Position numbers and translations under genes: made by a program. From Bradyrhizobium lablabi (GTDB taxonomy: Bacteria > Pseudomonadota > Alphaproteobacteria > Rhizobiales > Xanthobacteraceae): a stretch of DNA of 64,000 nt. Shown in pieces: positions 28,467-36,816 of this stretch. The DNA is taken from positions 1-64,000 of the forward strand of contig NZ_JAFCLN010000005.1 of NCBI RefSeq assembly GCF_018129385.1, written 5' to 3'. Below the pieces are notes generated by a model. That model was not told the DNA's origin, did not search any database, and saw only the letters and a list, made by a program, of their open reading frames with translations. Numbering within the stretch: position 1 is the first letter of the stretch; the number at the start of each line of letters is the position of its first letter.

Positions 28467-28688
28467 TTACGTTTCGACGATCGCGATCGCCTGACCTTCG
28501 GCAACCACATCGTCAATCTTCACAAGTATCGTTTTGATTTTTCCCGCTGCGGTCGAGGCGACCGGGATTTCCATCTTCATCGCTTCAACGAATGCGACGT
28601 CGTCACCGTCGCCGACAGCGCCGCCGACCTCGACCGGAAGCGCGCAGATGCGTCCCGCCACTTCCGTCACGACCTTGATATCTGGCAT
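28467..28688 (-). CDS. stand-alone biotin carboxyl carrier protein
   Basis: A 73-residue biotinyl domain. Lys38 in VEAMKME is the biotin attachment site, and paired beta strands (GRICALPVEVGGAVGDGDDV; GKIKTILVKIDDVVAEGQAI) flank it. It is a minimal carrier, shorter than AccB, and has no linker or carboxylase. The start at 28688 is chosen because GGGAG precedes it by 5 bases; the open frame to 28811 runs through the operator region. It is divergent from an IclR gene and lies near a carboxyltransferase gene at 29719, its probable partner. No biotin carboxylase gene is in this window. Confidence 0.88.
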   Translation of the reverse strand: MPDIKVVTEVAGRICALPVEVGGAVGDGDDVAFVEAMKMEIPVASTAAGKIKTILVKIDDVVAEGQAIAIVET

Positions 28689-28776
28689 GCCACTCCCTGC
28701 ACCGCTTATCGAGAGCGATCTCGCAAACGGCTTTTTGTTGTGGCCGCAGATTGCCTGAGGTAGCTTGTTCTGCAAG

Positions 28777-28801
28777 TGGAATTTTATTCCGCATGACGGA
28801 A
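28777..28801. promoter_or_regulatory. IclR-box-like double operator between the biotin carrier and IclR genes
   Basis: TGGAATTTTATTCCG (28777-28791) is very like the classical IclR box TGGAAATNATTTCCA. It overlaps a second palindrome, TTCCG-CATGA-CGGAA (28787-28801), giving three half-sites in 25 bases. The sites end 13 bases before the IclR start codon and about 90 bases upstream of the divergent carrier gene. Autoregulation plus control of the carrier gene is the simple reading. Confidence 0.65.
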
Positions 28802-28814
28802 TGGGAGCCATGCC

Positions 28815-29789
28815 ATGGGAAGGCGCTCGGAGCGGCTAAGCAAGCAGGGAATGCTCGCCAGCGATCTGGCAGGTGAGGGCGACGTCATTCAGGTGGTGTC
28901 GCGCGCATTCGATGTGCTGCGCTGCTTCGAGGGGCACGAGGCGCGGCTCGGCAATCTCGAGATTTCAAACCGCTGCGGATTGCCGCGCTCGACGGTGTCG
29001 CGCCTGACGCATACGCTGACGCGCATGGGGCAACTGGTCTACCTGCCGCGCGACCAGAAATATCGCATCGGGCCGAGCGCGGTGGCGATGAGCACTTCGA
29101 TGATGAAGGGGCTCCAGCTTCGCAACCTGATCCGGTTGCGGCTACAGGATGTCGCCGAACATCTGCCGGGCACGGTCGGCTTCGTGATCCCCGACCGCTT
29201 TCATCTCGTCTATCTCGAATATGCGCGCGCGGCGAATGCGCTGGGGTTGCATGAGAGCACCGGCAGCCGCATCAGCATGGCGAGCACGGCGGCGGGAAGC
29301 GCCTATCTCGCGGCGCTTGCGCCAGAGGTTGGCGACGCCCTGATCAACGAAATGGGGCGTGAGACGCCGGACGCCGCAAAGCTGGCGCGATCGCGCATCG
29401 AGGCCAACCGCCGCAGCCTGCGCGAACAAGGCTACGTCACCGCGTTCGGCACCTGGAGCCCGCATATCAACGGCTGCGCCGTGCCGCTGTGGTCGCCGCA
29501 ATACCAGACCTATGTCGTGGTCACGATCGGTCTTCTCTCGGCGATGTATGACGAGAAGCGGATCCACAAGGAAGCGGCGCCGCGCATGCTGGATCTGGCA
29601 TCCGCCGTCGGTGCGCTGCTCGAGGGCGAAGGCGACATCTTCACCAACCGGCTGGAAAGAAAATCGATTACCGTGCCCGCCCATAACAACAATAAAATAA
29701 TCAAGACGGAGGATACGAATGAACTGGAAGCCGGAGCTCGACGACCTCGCCCGGCGCGAAGCGTTCGCGCGCGAGATGGGAGGCGTTGA
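28815..29789 (+). CDS. IclR-family transcriptional regulator
   Basis: A 324-residue regulator. The winged helix-turn-helix lies at about residues 25-90 (VIQVVSRAFDVLRCFEG, LEISNRCGLPRSTVSRLTHT), followed by the IclR effector domain (VAEHLPGTVGFVIPDRFHLV, HINGCAVPLWSPQYQTYVVV). GGGAG lies about 9 bases upstream of the ATG. The last 24 residues are encoded in the overlap with the next gene, 71 bases read in another frame, and the tail is Arg-rich (RRPRPARSVRARDGRR), as if an earlier stop was lost. It likely controls the carrier and carboxyltransferase genes. Confidence 0.9.
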   Translation: MGRRSERLSKQGMLASDLAGEGDVIQVVSRAFDVLRCFEGHEARLGNLEISNRCGLPRSTVSRLTHTLTRMGQLVYLPRDQKYRIGPSAVAMSTSMMKGLQLRNLIRLRLQDVAEHLPGTVGFVIPDRFHLVYLEYARAANALGLHESTGSRISMASTAAGSAYLAALAPEVGDALINEMGRETPDAAKLARSRIEANRRSLREQGYVTAFGTWSPHINGCAVPLWSPQYQTYVVVTIGLLSAMYDEKRIHKEAAPRMLDLASAVGALLEGEGDIFTNRLERKSITVPAHNNNKIIKTEDTNELEAGARRPRPARSVRARDGRR

Positions 29790-31278
29790 CAAGGTCAAGC
29801 GGCAGCGCGACCAGGGCCGGCTCACCGTTCGTGAGCGCATCGACAAGCTGGTAGATCAAAAGAGCTTTCACGAGATCGGCGCGATCTCCGGTATCGGCGA
29901 ATACGACGAACAGGGCGAACTCAAACATCTGACGCCGGCCAATTGCGTGTTCGGCCGCGGGCGCATCGACGGCCGCACGGTGGTGGTGGTCGGCGATGAT
30001 TTTACCGTGCGCGGCGGTTCGGCCGATGCATCGATCTCCGCAAAACCGCTGATGGCCGAAGAGATGGCGCATGATTTCCGCCTGCCGATCATCCGCGTGA
30101 TCGAAGGTTCCGGCGGCGGCGGCTCGGTGAAGACGATCGAGACCAAAGGGGCGGCCAACCTGCCCGGAGGCGTCGGCGGCACGCGCTGGTACTGGTACAC
30201 GACGGCGAACATGGCGCGCGTGCCGGTGGTCGGCCTTGGCCTCGGCTCGGTCGCCGGCCTCGGCGCCGCGCGGCTGGCGGCGACGCACTATTCGATCATG
30301 ACCAAGAGCTCGGCGATGTTCGTCGCAGGACCGCCGGTGGTGAAGCGGCTCGGTCAGGACCTGACAAAGCAAGAGCTCGGCGGCGCGGACATTCAGACCC
30401 GTGCCGGCGCGATAGATCAAGCGGTCGAGACCGAAGAAGAGGCGTTTGAGTGCGCAAGGCGCTTCCTCTCTTATTTGCCGCCGTCGGTTTTCGATCTGCC
30501 GCCAACCACGGCTTGCAACGATGATCCCGAGCGCTCGGAAGAGTCGTTGATGAAGGCGGTGCCGCGCAGCCGCCGGCAGGTCTACAAGATGCGGCCGATC
30601 ATCGACGCCGTCGTCGACAAGGGCTCGTTCTTCGAAGTCAGTTCCAATTTCGGAAAGCCGATCATCGTGGGCCTCGCGCGGCTCGAAGGCCGCGCCATAT
30701 TGCTGCTGGCGAGCGATCCTTTTCACTATGGCGGCTCATGGACGGCAGAAGCCTGCCAGAAAGTCGTGCGCTGGGTCGACTTTGCGGAAACCTTCCATCT
30801 GCCGGTCGTCTATCTCATGGACTGCCCCGGCTTCATGATCGGGCTCGATGCGGAGAAGGCGGCTACCATCCGCCACGGCGTGCGGGCGATGGCCGCCGTC
30901 AACCAGACCACCGTGCCCTGGTGCACCATCATCGTGCGCAACGCCTTTGGCGTTGCCGGCGTGGTGCATCAGCCGGCCAACCGTTTTTCGATGCGCTATG
31001 CCTGGCCGTCGGCCTATTGGGGCTCGCTGCCGCTGGAAGGCGGCATCGAGGCGGCCTATCGCGCTGACATCGACGCTGCGTCCGATCCGGCCGCGAAGCT
31101 GAAGGAGATCGAGGACCGGCTCAACAAGCTGCGCTCGCCGTTCCGCTCGGCCGAAAAGTTCTGGGTCGAGGAGGTGATCGATCCCCGCAAGACACGTTCG
31201 CTGCTCTGCGAGTTCGCGCGCCTCGCTGAACCCTTGCGCACGCCCGGGCCGGCGACGAATTTTGCCATCAGGCCGTAA
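29719..31278 (+). CDS. acyl-CoA carboxyltransferase (biotin-dependent, beta-subunit type)
   Basis: A 519-residue carboxyltransferase of the PCC/MCC/GCD beta family that passes carboxyl from biotin to an acyl-CoA. The N-terminal CT half includes RLTVRERIDKLVD and the oxyanion region GSGGGGSVKTIETKG. The C-terminal half includes DCPGFMIGLDAEKAATIRHG and NAFGVAGVVHQPANRFSMRY. A clear GGAGG precedes the ATG, which lies inside the 3' end of the IclR gene. The stand-alone biotin carrier at 28467 is the likely partner. The biotin carboxylase must be supplied from elsewhere. Acyl-CoA specificity unknown. Confidence 0.92.
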   Translation: MNWKPELDDLARREAFAREMGGVDKVKRQRDQGRLTVRERIDKLVDQKSFHEIGAISGIGEYDEQGELKHLTPANCVFGRGRIDGRTVVVVGDDFTVRGGSADASISAKPLMAEEMAHDFRLPIIRVIEGSGGGGSVKTIETKGAANLPGGVGGTRWYWYTTANMARVPVVGLGLGSVAGLGAARLAATHYSIMTKSSAMFVAGPPVVKRLGQDLTKQELGGADIQTRAGAIDQAVETEEEAFECARRFLSYLPPSVFDLPPTTACNDDPERSEESLMKAVPRSRRQVYKMRPIIDAVVDKGSFFEVSSNFGKPIIVGLARLEGRAILLLASDPFHYGGSWTAEACQKVVRWVDFAETFHLPVVYLMDCPGFMIGLDAEKAATIRHGVRAMAAVNQTTVPWCTIIVRNAFGVAGVVHQPANRFSMRYAWPSAYWGSLPLEGGIEAAYRADIDAASDPAAKLKEIEDRLNKLRSPFRSAEKFWVEEVIDPRKTRSLLCEFARLAEPLRTPGPATNFAIRP

Positions 31279-31299
31279 GCGCCATCGTCGCGATGGCGC
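31279..31299 (+). other. stem-loop directly after the carboxyltransferase gene
   Basis: GCGCCATCG, loop TCG, CGATGGCGC form a perfect 9-bp stem beginning on the base after the TAA stop codon. No T-run follows, so it may act as an mRNA 3' stabiliser or a Rho-dependent end rather than an intrinsic terminator. Confidence 0.55.
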
Positions 31300-31350
31300 C
31301 CGCCGCGCAAGGAAGCGGCATCGGGTGGCGGCTAAGGTTCTCGGATCGGT

Positions 31351-32202
31351 TCATCGATGGCTGTCGATCCAATGCGCGATGACATCGATAACCTCGGTTT
31401 CGATGCCATAGTAGCCGTGTGGCGTCAGGGAGCCGCAGGCCCTTGGCGACCTGTCTTTCCCGCCGTCGACATACTCGACATGCACGTCCGGAGAATTCTT
31501 CATCGCCGCGGCGATGCGTGGCGCGTCACTGGGCGGCGCGACGTTGCATTGATCTGCCCTGTTCGCGACGATGAGAGCCGGCACGCGAACCTGTTCCGGC
31601 GCGGCACTGAACACCGATTCGCCGCTGCCGCCGATCCTGGATACCGATTCCGTGAGGATCACGCCGGAAATCAGGCCCGGCGGCGCGTGTGCGGCGCCGT
31701 CGATCGCAGCGATCGATCCCTGGCTCGTCCCGAGAAGGAAAACGGGAGCCGACGCCTGCGATCGCGCAAAATTCGCCAGTTGCACGACTATTTTGGCGTA
31801 TGGGAGTGAGCTGCGATCGCCGCGCAGACTGGATTTGTCGATCGTGTCCGGAATGATCACGGCATATCCGTGCCGTGCCCAGATGTCGCGGGTGCGAACC
31901 AGAAAATTGTCGCCGTGGGTGACCTCGCCATTCGCTTTCAGGCCAATTTTGCCGGTGCCCCCAGGGAGCATTACGATAACCGCGACGGGCGCGGCTGGTG
32001 ACACGTACAATACGCGCTGGCTGATACCGCGACGAAATCGCAGATCGAATATGGAACTCTGCAAGGTTTCTGCTGCTGCCGCCGGCTTCCCGCCGCTCTG
32101 GACGTAGTGAAGCTCGCGATTTTGAGGCAGAGCCGGCGCCGGGAGCACCGAGGTTACAACCACAAGGGCAGCAAGGCGCCCGGCCGGTCCGAACATATGC
32201 AC
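31351..32202 (-). CDS. secreted alpha/beta-hydrolase
   Basis: A 283-residue protein with an N-terminal signal peptide (residues about 1-27, LAALVVVTSVLPAPALPQ). The hydrolase fold is shown by the nucleophile elbow GTSQGS with Ser160, a likely acid Asp in VANRADQC and the base His in SLTPHGYYGIE. Cys pairs near the C-terminus suggest periplasmic disulfides. The substrate, probably an ester, is unknown. The gene stands alone between the carboxyltransferase and MFS genes, and its ATG (32202, or 32196) has no strong ribosome binding site. Confidence 0.75.
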   Translation of the reverse strand: MHMFGPAGRLAALVVVTSVLPAPALPQNRELHYVQSGGKPAAAAETLQSSIFDLRFRRGISQRVLYVSPAAPVAVIVMLPGGTGKIGLKANGEVTHGDNFLVRTRDIWARHGYAVIIPDTIDKSSLRGDRSSLPYAKIVVQLANFARSQASAPVFLLGTSQGSIAAIDGAAHAPPGLISGVILTESVSRIGGSGESVFSAAPEQVRVPALIVANRADQCNVAPPSDAPRIAAAMKNSPDVHVEYVDGGKDRSPRACGSLTPHGYYGIETEVIDVIAHWIDSHR

Positions 32203-32478
32203 GGCGATATCCGTGGTACCGGGCGATGCCCCTTTTTCCTGGTCGTACGCAGGCTGGGCACCGCACGAGTTTCTCGCATGTGATGCGGCGATATCCGCAA
32301 CATAGGGTCCGCGCCTGGACTGCGCCAGATCATCGCGAATTCATTTGGAGCATCTGCAATCGCGGGCAGAGTTACCGTCCTCGCTCGAAGAGCAAGGCGG
32401 CAGCATGCCCAACACTCGACGTGAAGGTCGCCATCGTGGGCGGGGCGCTAGAACGCCTTTGCCCACCCTGGCACTTGT

Positions 32479-33771
32479 CTACGCGGCCGCCGCCGCCGGC
32501 TTCGGTGCTGGCCGCGAGATCGCGAGCACGATCAACGCGGCGATGATGCAGAGTGCACCCGCGATGAAGAAGGCGGGCAGGTAGCTCTCGTAAAGCGTAC
32601 GCGACAGGCCGCCGCCGAACGCCGCAGCGCCCGCGCCGAGCTGATGCCCGGCAAAAATCCAGCCGAACACCAGATTGGCGCGCTCCGCGCCAAAGCGCTG
32701 CGCGGTAAGGCGCACGGTCGGCGGCACGGTGGCGATCCAGTCGAGGCCGTAGAATACGGCGAACAGCGACAGGCCGTAGAAGGTGAAATCGGTGAACGGC
32801 AGGAATAGCAGCGACAGGCCGCGCAGGCCATAATACCAGAACAGCAGATAGCGATTGTCGTAGCGGTCGGACAGCCAGCCCGACACGATGGTGCCGACGA
32901 AATCGAAAATACCCATCGCGGCGAGCAGGCCTGCGGCCTGCACCTGCGGGATGCCGAAATCGAGGCACATCGGGATCAGGTGCACCTGCACGAGGCCGTT
33001 GGTCGAGGCGCCGCAGACGAAGAAGGTGGCGAACAGAATCCAGAACACGCTTGATTTGGAGGCGTCGCGCAGCGCGCCCAGCGCAGCGGCCACGATGGGC
33101 GCATTGCTTGGAGGCGGGGCAGGCAGCGGCTCGGTGCCTTCGTCGCCGAAGGGACGCAAGGAGACGTCGCTCGGCCGGTCGCGCATCACCAGCAGCACCA
33201 TGAACGCCGAGAAGCAGAGCATGATGCAGATCAGCGACAACGCGATGCGCCAGCCAAAGCTTTCGGTCAGGCTCGCCAGCAGCGGCAGAAACGCCAGTTG
33301 CCCGGTCGCGACGCTGGCGGTGAGGATGCCGACCACGAGGCCCCGGCGCGCCACGAACCAGCGCGCGGCAATGGTGGCACCCAGCACCAGCGCGGTCATG
33401 CCGGTACCGATCCCGATCACGACGCCCCACAGCAGCATCAACTGCCACACCTGCGTCATCATGAGCGAGGCGAGCAGGCCCGAGACCACGATGAGCTGCG
33501 CCGCCAGCACCACATTGCGCAGGCCATAGCGGTTCATCAACGCGGCCGCGAACGGCGCCATCAGCCCGAACAGGATGAAGCGGATCGATAGCGCCGAGGA
33601 AATCTCGGCGGTGGTCCAGCCGAATTCCTTTTGCAGCGGTACGATGAAGACGCCGGGGGCACCGACCGTGCCGGCCGCGATCAGCGCGGTCAGGAAAGTG
33701 ACGCCGACCATCACCCAGCCGTAGTGAATGTTGCGGCGGGCGAGCGTGGCGGCGAGCCAGTTCGAGATCAT
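32479..33771 (-). CDS. MFS transporter (monocarboxylate/oxalate-formate type)
   Basis: A 430-residue transporter with 12 predicted membrane segments. The opening RRNIHYGWVMVGVTFLTALI and FIVPLQKEFGWTTAEISSAL are typical of the OFA/monocarboxylate branch, and GWLSDRYDNRYLLFWYYGLRG is the central MFS loop. The start at 33771 is chosen by homology of the N-terminus; the frame is also open to 33861 but that piece is hydrophilic and atypical. The 276 bases downstream, before the hydrolase gene, show no gene. Substrate unknown, probably an organic acid. Confidence 0.85.
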   Translation of the reverse strand: MISNWLAATLARRNIHYGWVMVGVTFLTALIAAGTVGAPGVFIVPLQKEFGWTTAEISSALSIRFILFGLMAPFAAALMNRYGLRNVVLAAQLIVVSGLLASLMMTQVWQLMLLWGVVIGIGTGMTALVLGATIAARWFVARRGLVVGILTASVATGQLAFLPLLASLTESFGWRIALSLICIMLCFSAFMVLLVMRDRPSDVSLRPFGDEGTEPLPAPPPSNAPIVAAALGALRDASKSSVFWILFATFFVCGASTNGLVQVHLIPMCLDFGIPQVQAAGLLAAMGIFDFVGTIVSGWLSDRYDNRYLLFWYYGLRGLSLLFLPFTDFTFYGLSLFAVFYGLDWIATVPPTVRLTAQRFGAERANLVFGWIFAGHQLGAGAAAFGGGLSRTLYESYLPAFFIAGALCIIAALIVLAISRPAPKPAAAAA

Positions 33772-33884
33772 TGGGCCTCTGGAAGGGAATGTCGATTGAT
33801 CGGAATGACCGGCACATTCTGACATGAGGGAAGTCAGTCCGAAATGGCTAACTTCCCTCATTTTCGGACATGCGCGGACGGCTG

Positions 33885-35075
33885 CTAGTGAACGGCGCGT
33901 TCGACCGCGATCGCGGTGGCTTCACCGCCGCCGATGCAGAGCGAAGCGATGCCGCGCTTGAGATTGTTCGCTTCCATCGCATGCAGCAGTGTCACGATCA
34001 GCCGCGCGCCGGTAGCGCCGATGGGATGGCCGAGCGCGCAGGCGCCGCCATTGATGTTCAGCTTTTCGCGCGGGATTCCCAGATCGCGCTGGGCGGCCAT
34101 CGCGACTACCGCAAACGCCTCGTTGATCTCGAACAGGTCGACATCGCCGACGCTCCAGCCGACCTTGTCAAGCAATTTGCGGATCGCCGGAATCGGCGCG
34201 GTGGTGAACCATTGCGGCTCCTGGCTGTGGGTGGCGTGGCCCTTGATCTCGGCCAGCACGGGCAGACTGTTGCGATCGGCGAGCGAGCGCTTTGTGAGAA
34301 TGAGCGCGGCGGCGCCGTCGGCATTGGCGGAGGAGGCGGCCGGCGTGATGGTGCCGTTGGCGCGGAAGGCTGGCTTCAGGCCGGGAATTTTTGCGGGATC
34401 GACCTTCAGCGGATGCTCGTCATTGGCGATGACGCGCGGGCCGGCCTTTTCGGTAATCGTGATCGGCGCGATCTCGGCCTTGAAGGCGCCGCCTTCCACC
34501 GCCTTGCGGGCGCGGGTCAGCGTCTCCATCGCGTACTTGTCCTGGTCGGCGCGGGTGAACTGGTAGGCCTCTGCGGTCGCCTCGCCAAAGTCGCCCATCG
34601 AGCGGCCGGTCTCGTAGGCGTCCTCGAGGCCGTCCATCATCATGTGATCGATGATGCGGTCATGGCCTGCTCGGTAGCCGGCGCGCGCCTTGGAAAGCAG
34701 ATAGGGCGCATTGCTCATGCTCTCCATGCCACCGGACAATACGATCTCGGCGGAGCCGGCCTTGATGATGTCGTGCGCCAGCATGGTCGCCTTCATGCCG
34801 GAGCCGCAGACCTTGTTGACCGTGGTCGCGCCGGTGGCGTCCGGCAGCTTTGCGCCGCGGGCGGCCTGCCGGGCCGGGGCCTGGCCCTGTCCCGCCGGCA
34901 GCACGTTGCCCATGAACACTTCGTCGATCTTCTCGGGCGCGAGTTTTGCGCGCTCCAGCGCCGCGCCGATCACGTGAGAGCCGAGCTTGTGAGCGGTAAA
35001 GGGCGACAGTTCGCCCATGAAGCGGCCGAGCGGGGTGCGGGCGGCGGAAACGATGACGACGGGATCGGCGGCCAT
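33885..35075 (-). CDS. acetyl-CoA C-acetyltransferase (thiolase)
   Basis: A 396-residue biosynthetic-type thiolase. The nucleophile is Cys90 in TVNKVCGSGMKA, His350 is in GHPIGATG and Cys380 is in CIGGG; NEAFAVVAM is also present. It condenses two acetyl-CoA or cleaves acetoacetyl-CoA, as in PHB or ketone metabolism. Unlike the proteins at 11346 and 16668 it belongs to the PhaA/AtoB branch. The gene stands alone, with a candidate operator at 35113. Confidence 0.94.
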   Translation of the reverse strand: MAADPVVIVSAARTPLGRFMGELSPFTAHKLGSHVIGAALERAKLAPEKIDEVFMGNVLPAGQGQAPARQAARGAKLPDATGATTVNKVCGSGMKATMLAHDIIKAGSAEIVLSGGMESMSNAPYLLSKARAGYRAGHDRIIDHMMMDGLEDAYETGRSMGDFGEATAEAYQFTRADQDKYAMETLTRARKAVEGGAFKAEIAPITITEKAGPRVIANDEHPLKVDPAKIPGLKPAFRANGTITPAASSANADGAAALILTKRSLADRNSLPVLAEIKGHATHSQEPQWFTTAPIPAIRKLLDKVGWSVGDVDLFEINEAFAVVAMAAQRDLGIPREKLNINGGACALGHPIGATGARLIVTLLHAMEANNLKRGIASLCIGGGEATAIAVERAVH

Positions 35076-35112
35076 GGACAGTGCTCCAGAATGGAATCTA
35101 TGAGATTACGTT

Positions 35113-35124
35113 CATCATATGATG
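35113..35124. promoter_or_regulatory. candidate operator upstream of the thiolase gene
   Basis: CATCATATGATG is a perfect 12-base palindrome starting 38 bases upstream of the thiolase ATG, in an AT-rich patch (next to GCAAAAAATGCAATAT) that stands out from the local high GC and could hold the promoter. The binding protein is unknown. Confidence 0.4.
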
Positions 35125-35297
35125 CAACGCAAAAAATGCAATATCGGGCAGACATGAGAAATTGTCGTGGTCGGATCAATTTACGAGGCAAAGGCGAAAA
35201 GGCGCGGCCGGCCGCGGCGCCCCGCGTGATGCTGTTGCGGCTGCTGCCCGGCCGCGCGACTTTTCCGGTGGCTGGCGATCCTTGAAGACGCTCTGCC

Positions 35298-36071
35298 CTA
35301 TTTCTTCTTACGATCCAGGAAGCCCTGCATCATCCGCTGCGGCTCGCCGGACTGGAAGGATTTTCCGAACGCGGCGACACTGAGACTGACGGATTCGGTC
35401 AGCGGCAGTTCTTCCCAGCCGCGGCACAATTCCTTCTGAATGCGCAGCGCCTCGGCGCCGCATTCCAGCAGCGCCTTTACGGTGTGCTCGACTGCTTGAT
35501 CGAGGTCGCCAGGTTTGGCGACGGCATCGACCAGCCCCCAGGCGAGCGCGGTCGGTGCGTCGATATTCTCTGCCGACATTACCAGCCAGCGGGCGCGGCC
35601 CTGGCCGATCAGTCGCGGCAGCAGCGCGGCATGAATGACGGAGGGAATGCCGACCTTGACCTCGGGCATGCCGAACATGGCGTCATGGGCGGCGATGCGG
35701 AAATCGCAGGCGGCGGCGACTTCGAGCCCGCCGCCAAGACACCACCCGGGCAGCCGCGCGATCACGGGGGCAGGGAAATGGCGCATGGCCTCGCAGAGGT
35801 CGCGCAGACGCGTAATGAAAGCTTCGGCCGATTTCTGGTCGAGCCTTGCCATTTCCCTGATGTCTGCGCCGCCGATCATGCTCTTTTCGCTCTGGCCGGC
35901 TAGGATGACCGCGCGGATGTCGCGGTCGCGGGCGAGCCTTTCAAATCCCGCGCGGATGCCGTCTGTAACGGCCGAGCTCAAAATATTGAGCGAGCCGGCG
36001 TTGCAGATCGTCAGGCGCACGACGCCGCGGCTGTCGCGGTCGACACCGCAATGGGGACTGAGCATTTCCAT
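35298..36071 (-). CDS. enoyl-CoA hydratase/isomerase-family protein
   Basis: A 257-residue crotonase-fold enzyme. KSMIGGADIREMA gives the first oxyanion loop, and PGWCLGGGLEVAAACDFRIA the second, with MPEVKVGIPSVIHAALLPRL after it; the glutamates in LGGGLE and PEVKVG lie where catalytic acids sit in hydratases. The start at 36071 gives a family-length protein after GAGAACGAGAAAATC; the frame is open to 36164 through unlikely residues. It is divergent from the thioesterase gene, sharing a 127-base promoter region with a perfect 14-base palindrome. Confidence 0.88.
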   Translation of the reverse strand: MEMLSPHCGVDRDSRGVVRLTICNAGSLNILSSAVTDGIRAGFERLARDRDIRAVILAGQSEKSMIGGADIREMARLDQKSAEAFITRLRDLCEAMRHFPAPVIARLPGWCLGGGLEVAAACDFRIAAHDAMFGMPEVKVGIPSVIHAALLPRLIGQGRARWLVMSAENIDAPTALAWGLVDAVAKPGDLDQAVEHTVKALLECGAEALRIQKELCRGWEELPLTESVSLSVAAFGKSFQSGEPQRMMQGFLDRKKK

Positions 36072-36169
36072 GATTTTCTCGTTCTCGGGCAGGCGGGATG
36101 GCGCCACTTCCCGGGCAAAGGCGGTTGTTGTCAAGGCCCGGTTGCGCCGCAGCAAGGGTTGCATTAAGT

Positions 36170-36183
36170 ATGACGATCGTCAT
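36170..36183. promoter_or_regulatory. candidate TetR operator, copy 1
   Basis: ATGACGATCGTCAT is a perfect 14-base palindrome in the divergent gap between the enoyl-CoA hydratase and thioesterase genes. It is followed by TTAATGG. The TetR promoter at 36789 carries ATGACTATAGACAT followed by the same TTAATGG, so one regulator probably binds both. Confidence 0.65.
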
Positions 36184-36198
36184 TTAATGGAGATCGCC

Positions 36199-36756
36199 AT
36201 GACTGCCATCGCCAATGCTACGCGCCTGGAATCCCCAGATCTGTTCGCACCGGAACTGCGGCGGCAGCGGATGGTCGAGTGGCAGACGCCGGGGCCGGTG
36301 GCGCTGAGGGCGATGGGGATGTCGGGGCTGGAGGCGATGCAGGGGATTCGCGACGGCGTCCTGCCGCCGCCGCCCTTTGCAAAATTGATCGGGTTTCGCA
36401 TGGCGGTGGCCGAGCCGGGCCGGATCGTGATGGAACTGGACGCGGAGGAGAGCCTGGAAAACACCATCGGGTTGCTGCACGGCGCAACCGCCGCGGCGCT
36501 GCTCGATACCGCGATGGGCTGCGCGATCTCGACCATGCTGCCCGTCGGCCAGAACTCGGTGACGCTCGACCTCAAGCTGACTTACTTGCGCCCGCTGTCG
36601 GCCAAATCTGGAACGATTCAAGCCGAAGGTAAAATCATCAAGCTGGGACGCCAGACCAGCTACACCGAAGGTTTTGTGCGGAACGGCAAAGGTGATCTTG
36701 CAGTGCACGCGACTGCAACCTTTTCCATGATCGGAGAGGCTGCAAAACCGAAATAG
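36199..36756 (+). CDS. PaaI-type hotdog thioesterase
   Basis: A 185-residue single hotdog-fold protein. The motif NTIGLLHGATAAALLDTAMG matches the HGG...D motif of PaaI thioesterases with one Gly replaced by Ala, and VTLDLKLTYLRPL plus ATATFSMIG complete the fold. An N-terminal extension of about 40 residues precedes the core. The start at 36199 follows GGAG by 6 bases; an in-frame ATG at 36187 is the alternative. It probably hydrolyses an aromatic or medium-chain acyl-CoA. It precedes the TetR gene and appears to share its operator. Confidence 0.87.
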   Translation: MTAIANATRLESPDLFAPELRRQRMVEWQTPGPVALRAMGMSGLEAMQGIRDGVLPPPPFAKLIGFRMAVAEPGRIVMELDAEESLENTIGLLHGATAAALLDTAMGCAISTMLPVGQNSVTLDLKLTYLRPLSAKSGTIQAEGKIIKLGRQTSYTEGFVRNGKGDLAVHATATFSMIGEAAKPK

Positions 36757-36788
36757 ATGCAGCTTTTTTCCCGCACGGGTGTTATTAT

Positions 36789-36802
36789 ATGACTATAGAC
36801 AT
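36789..36802. promoter_or_regulatory. candidate TetR operator, copy 2
   Basis: ATGACTATAGACAT lies 14 bases upstream of the TetR start codon. It is a near-palindrome matching the site at 36170 at 11 of 14 positions, with the flanking T before it and TTAATGG after it also shared. An AT-rich TATTATAT immediately upstream could be the -10 box. Negative autoregulation is inferred. Confidence 0.6.
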
Positions 36803-36816
36803 TTAATGGGATTGCC

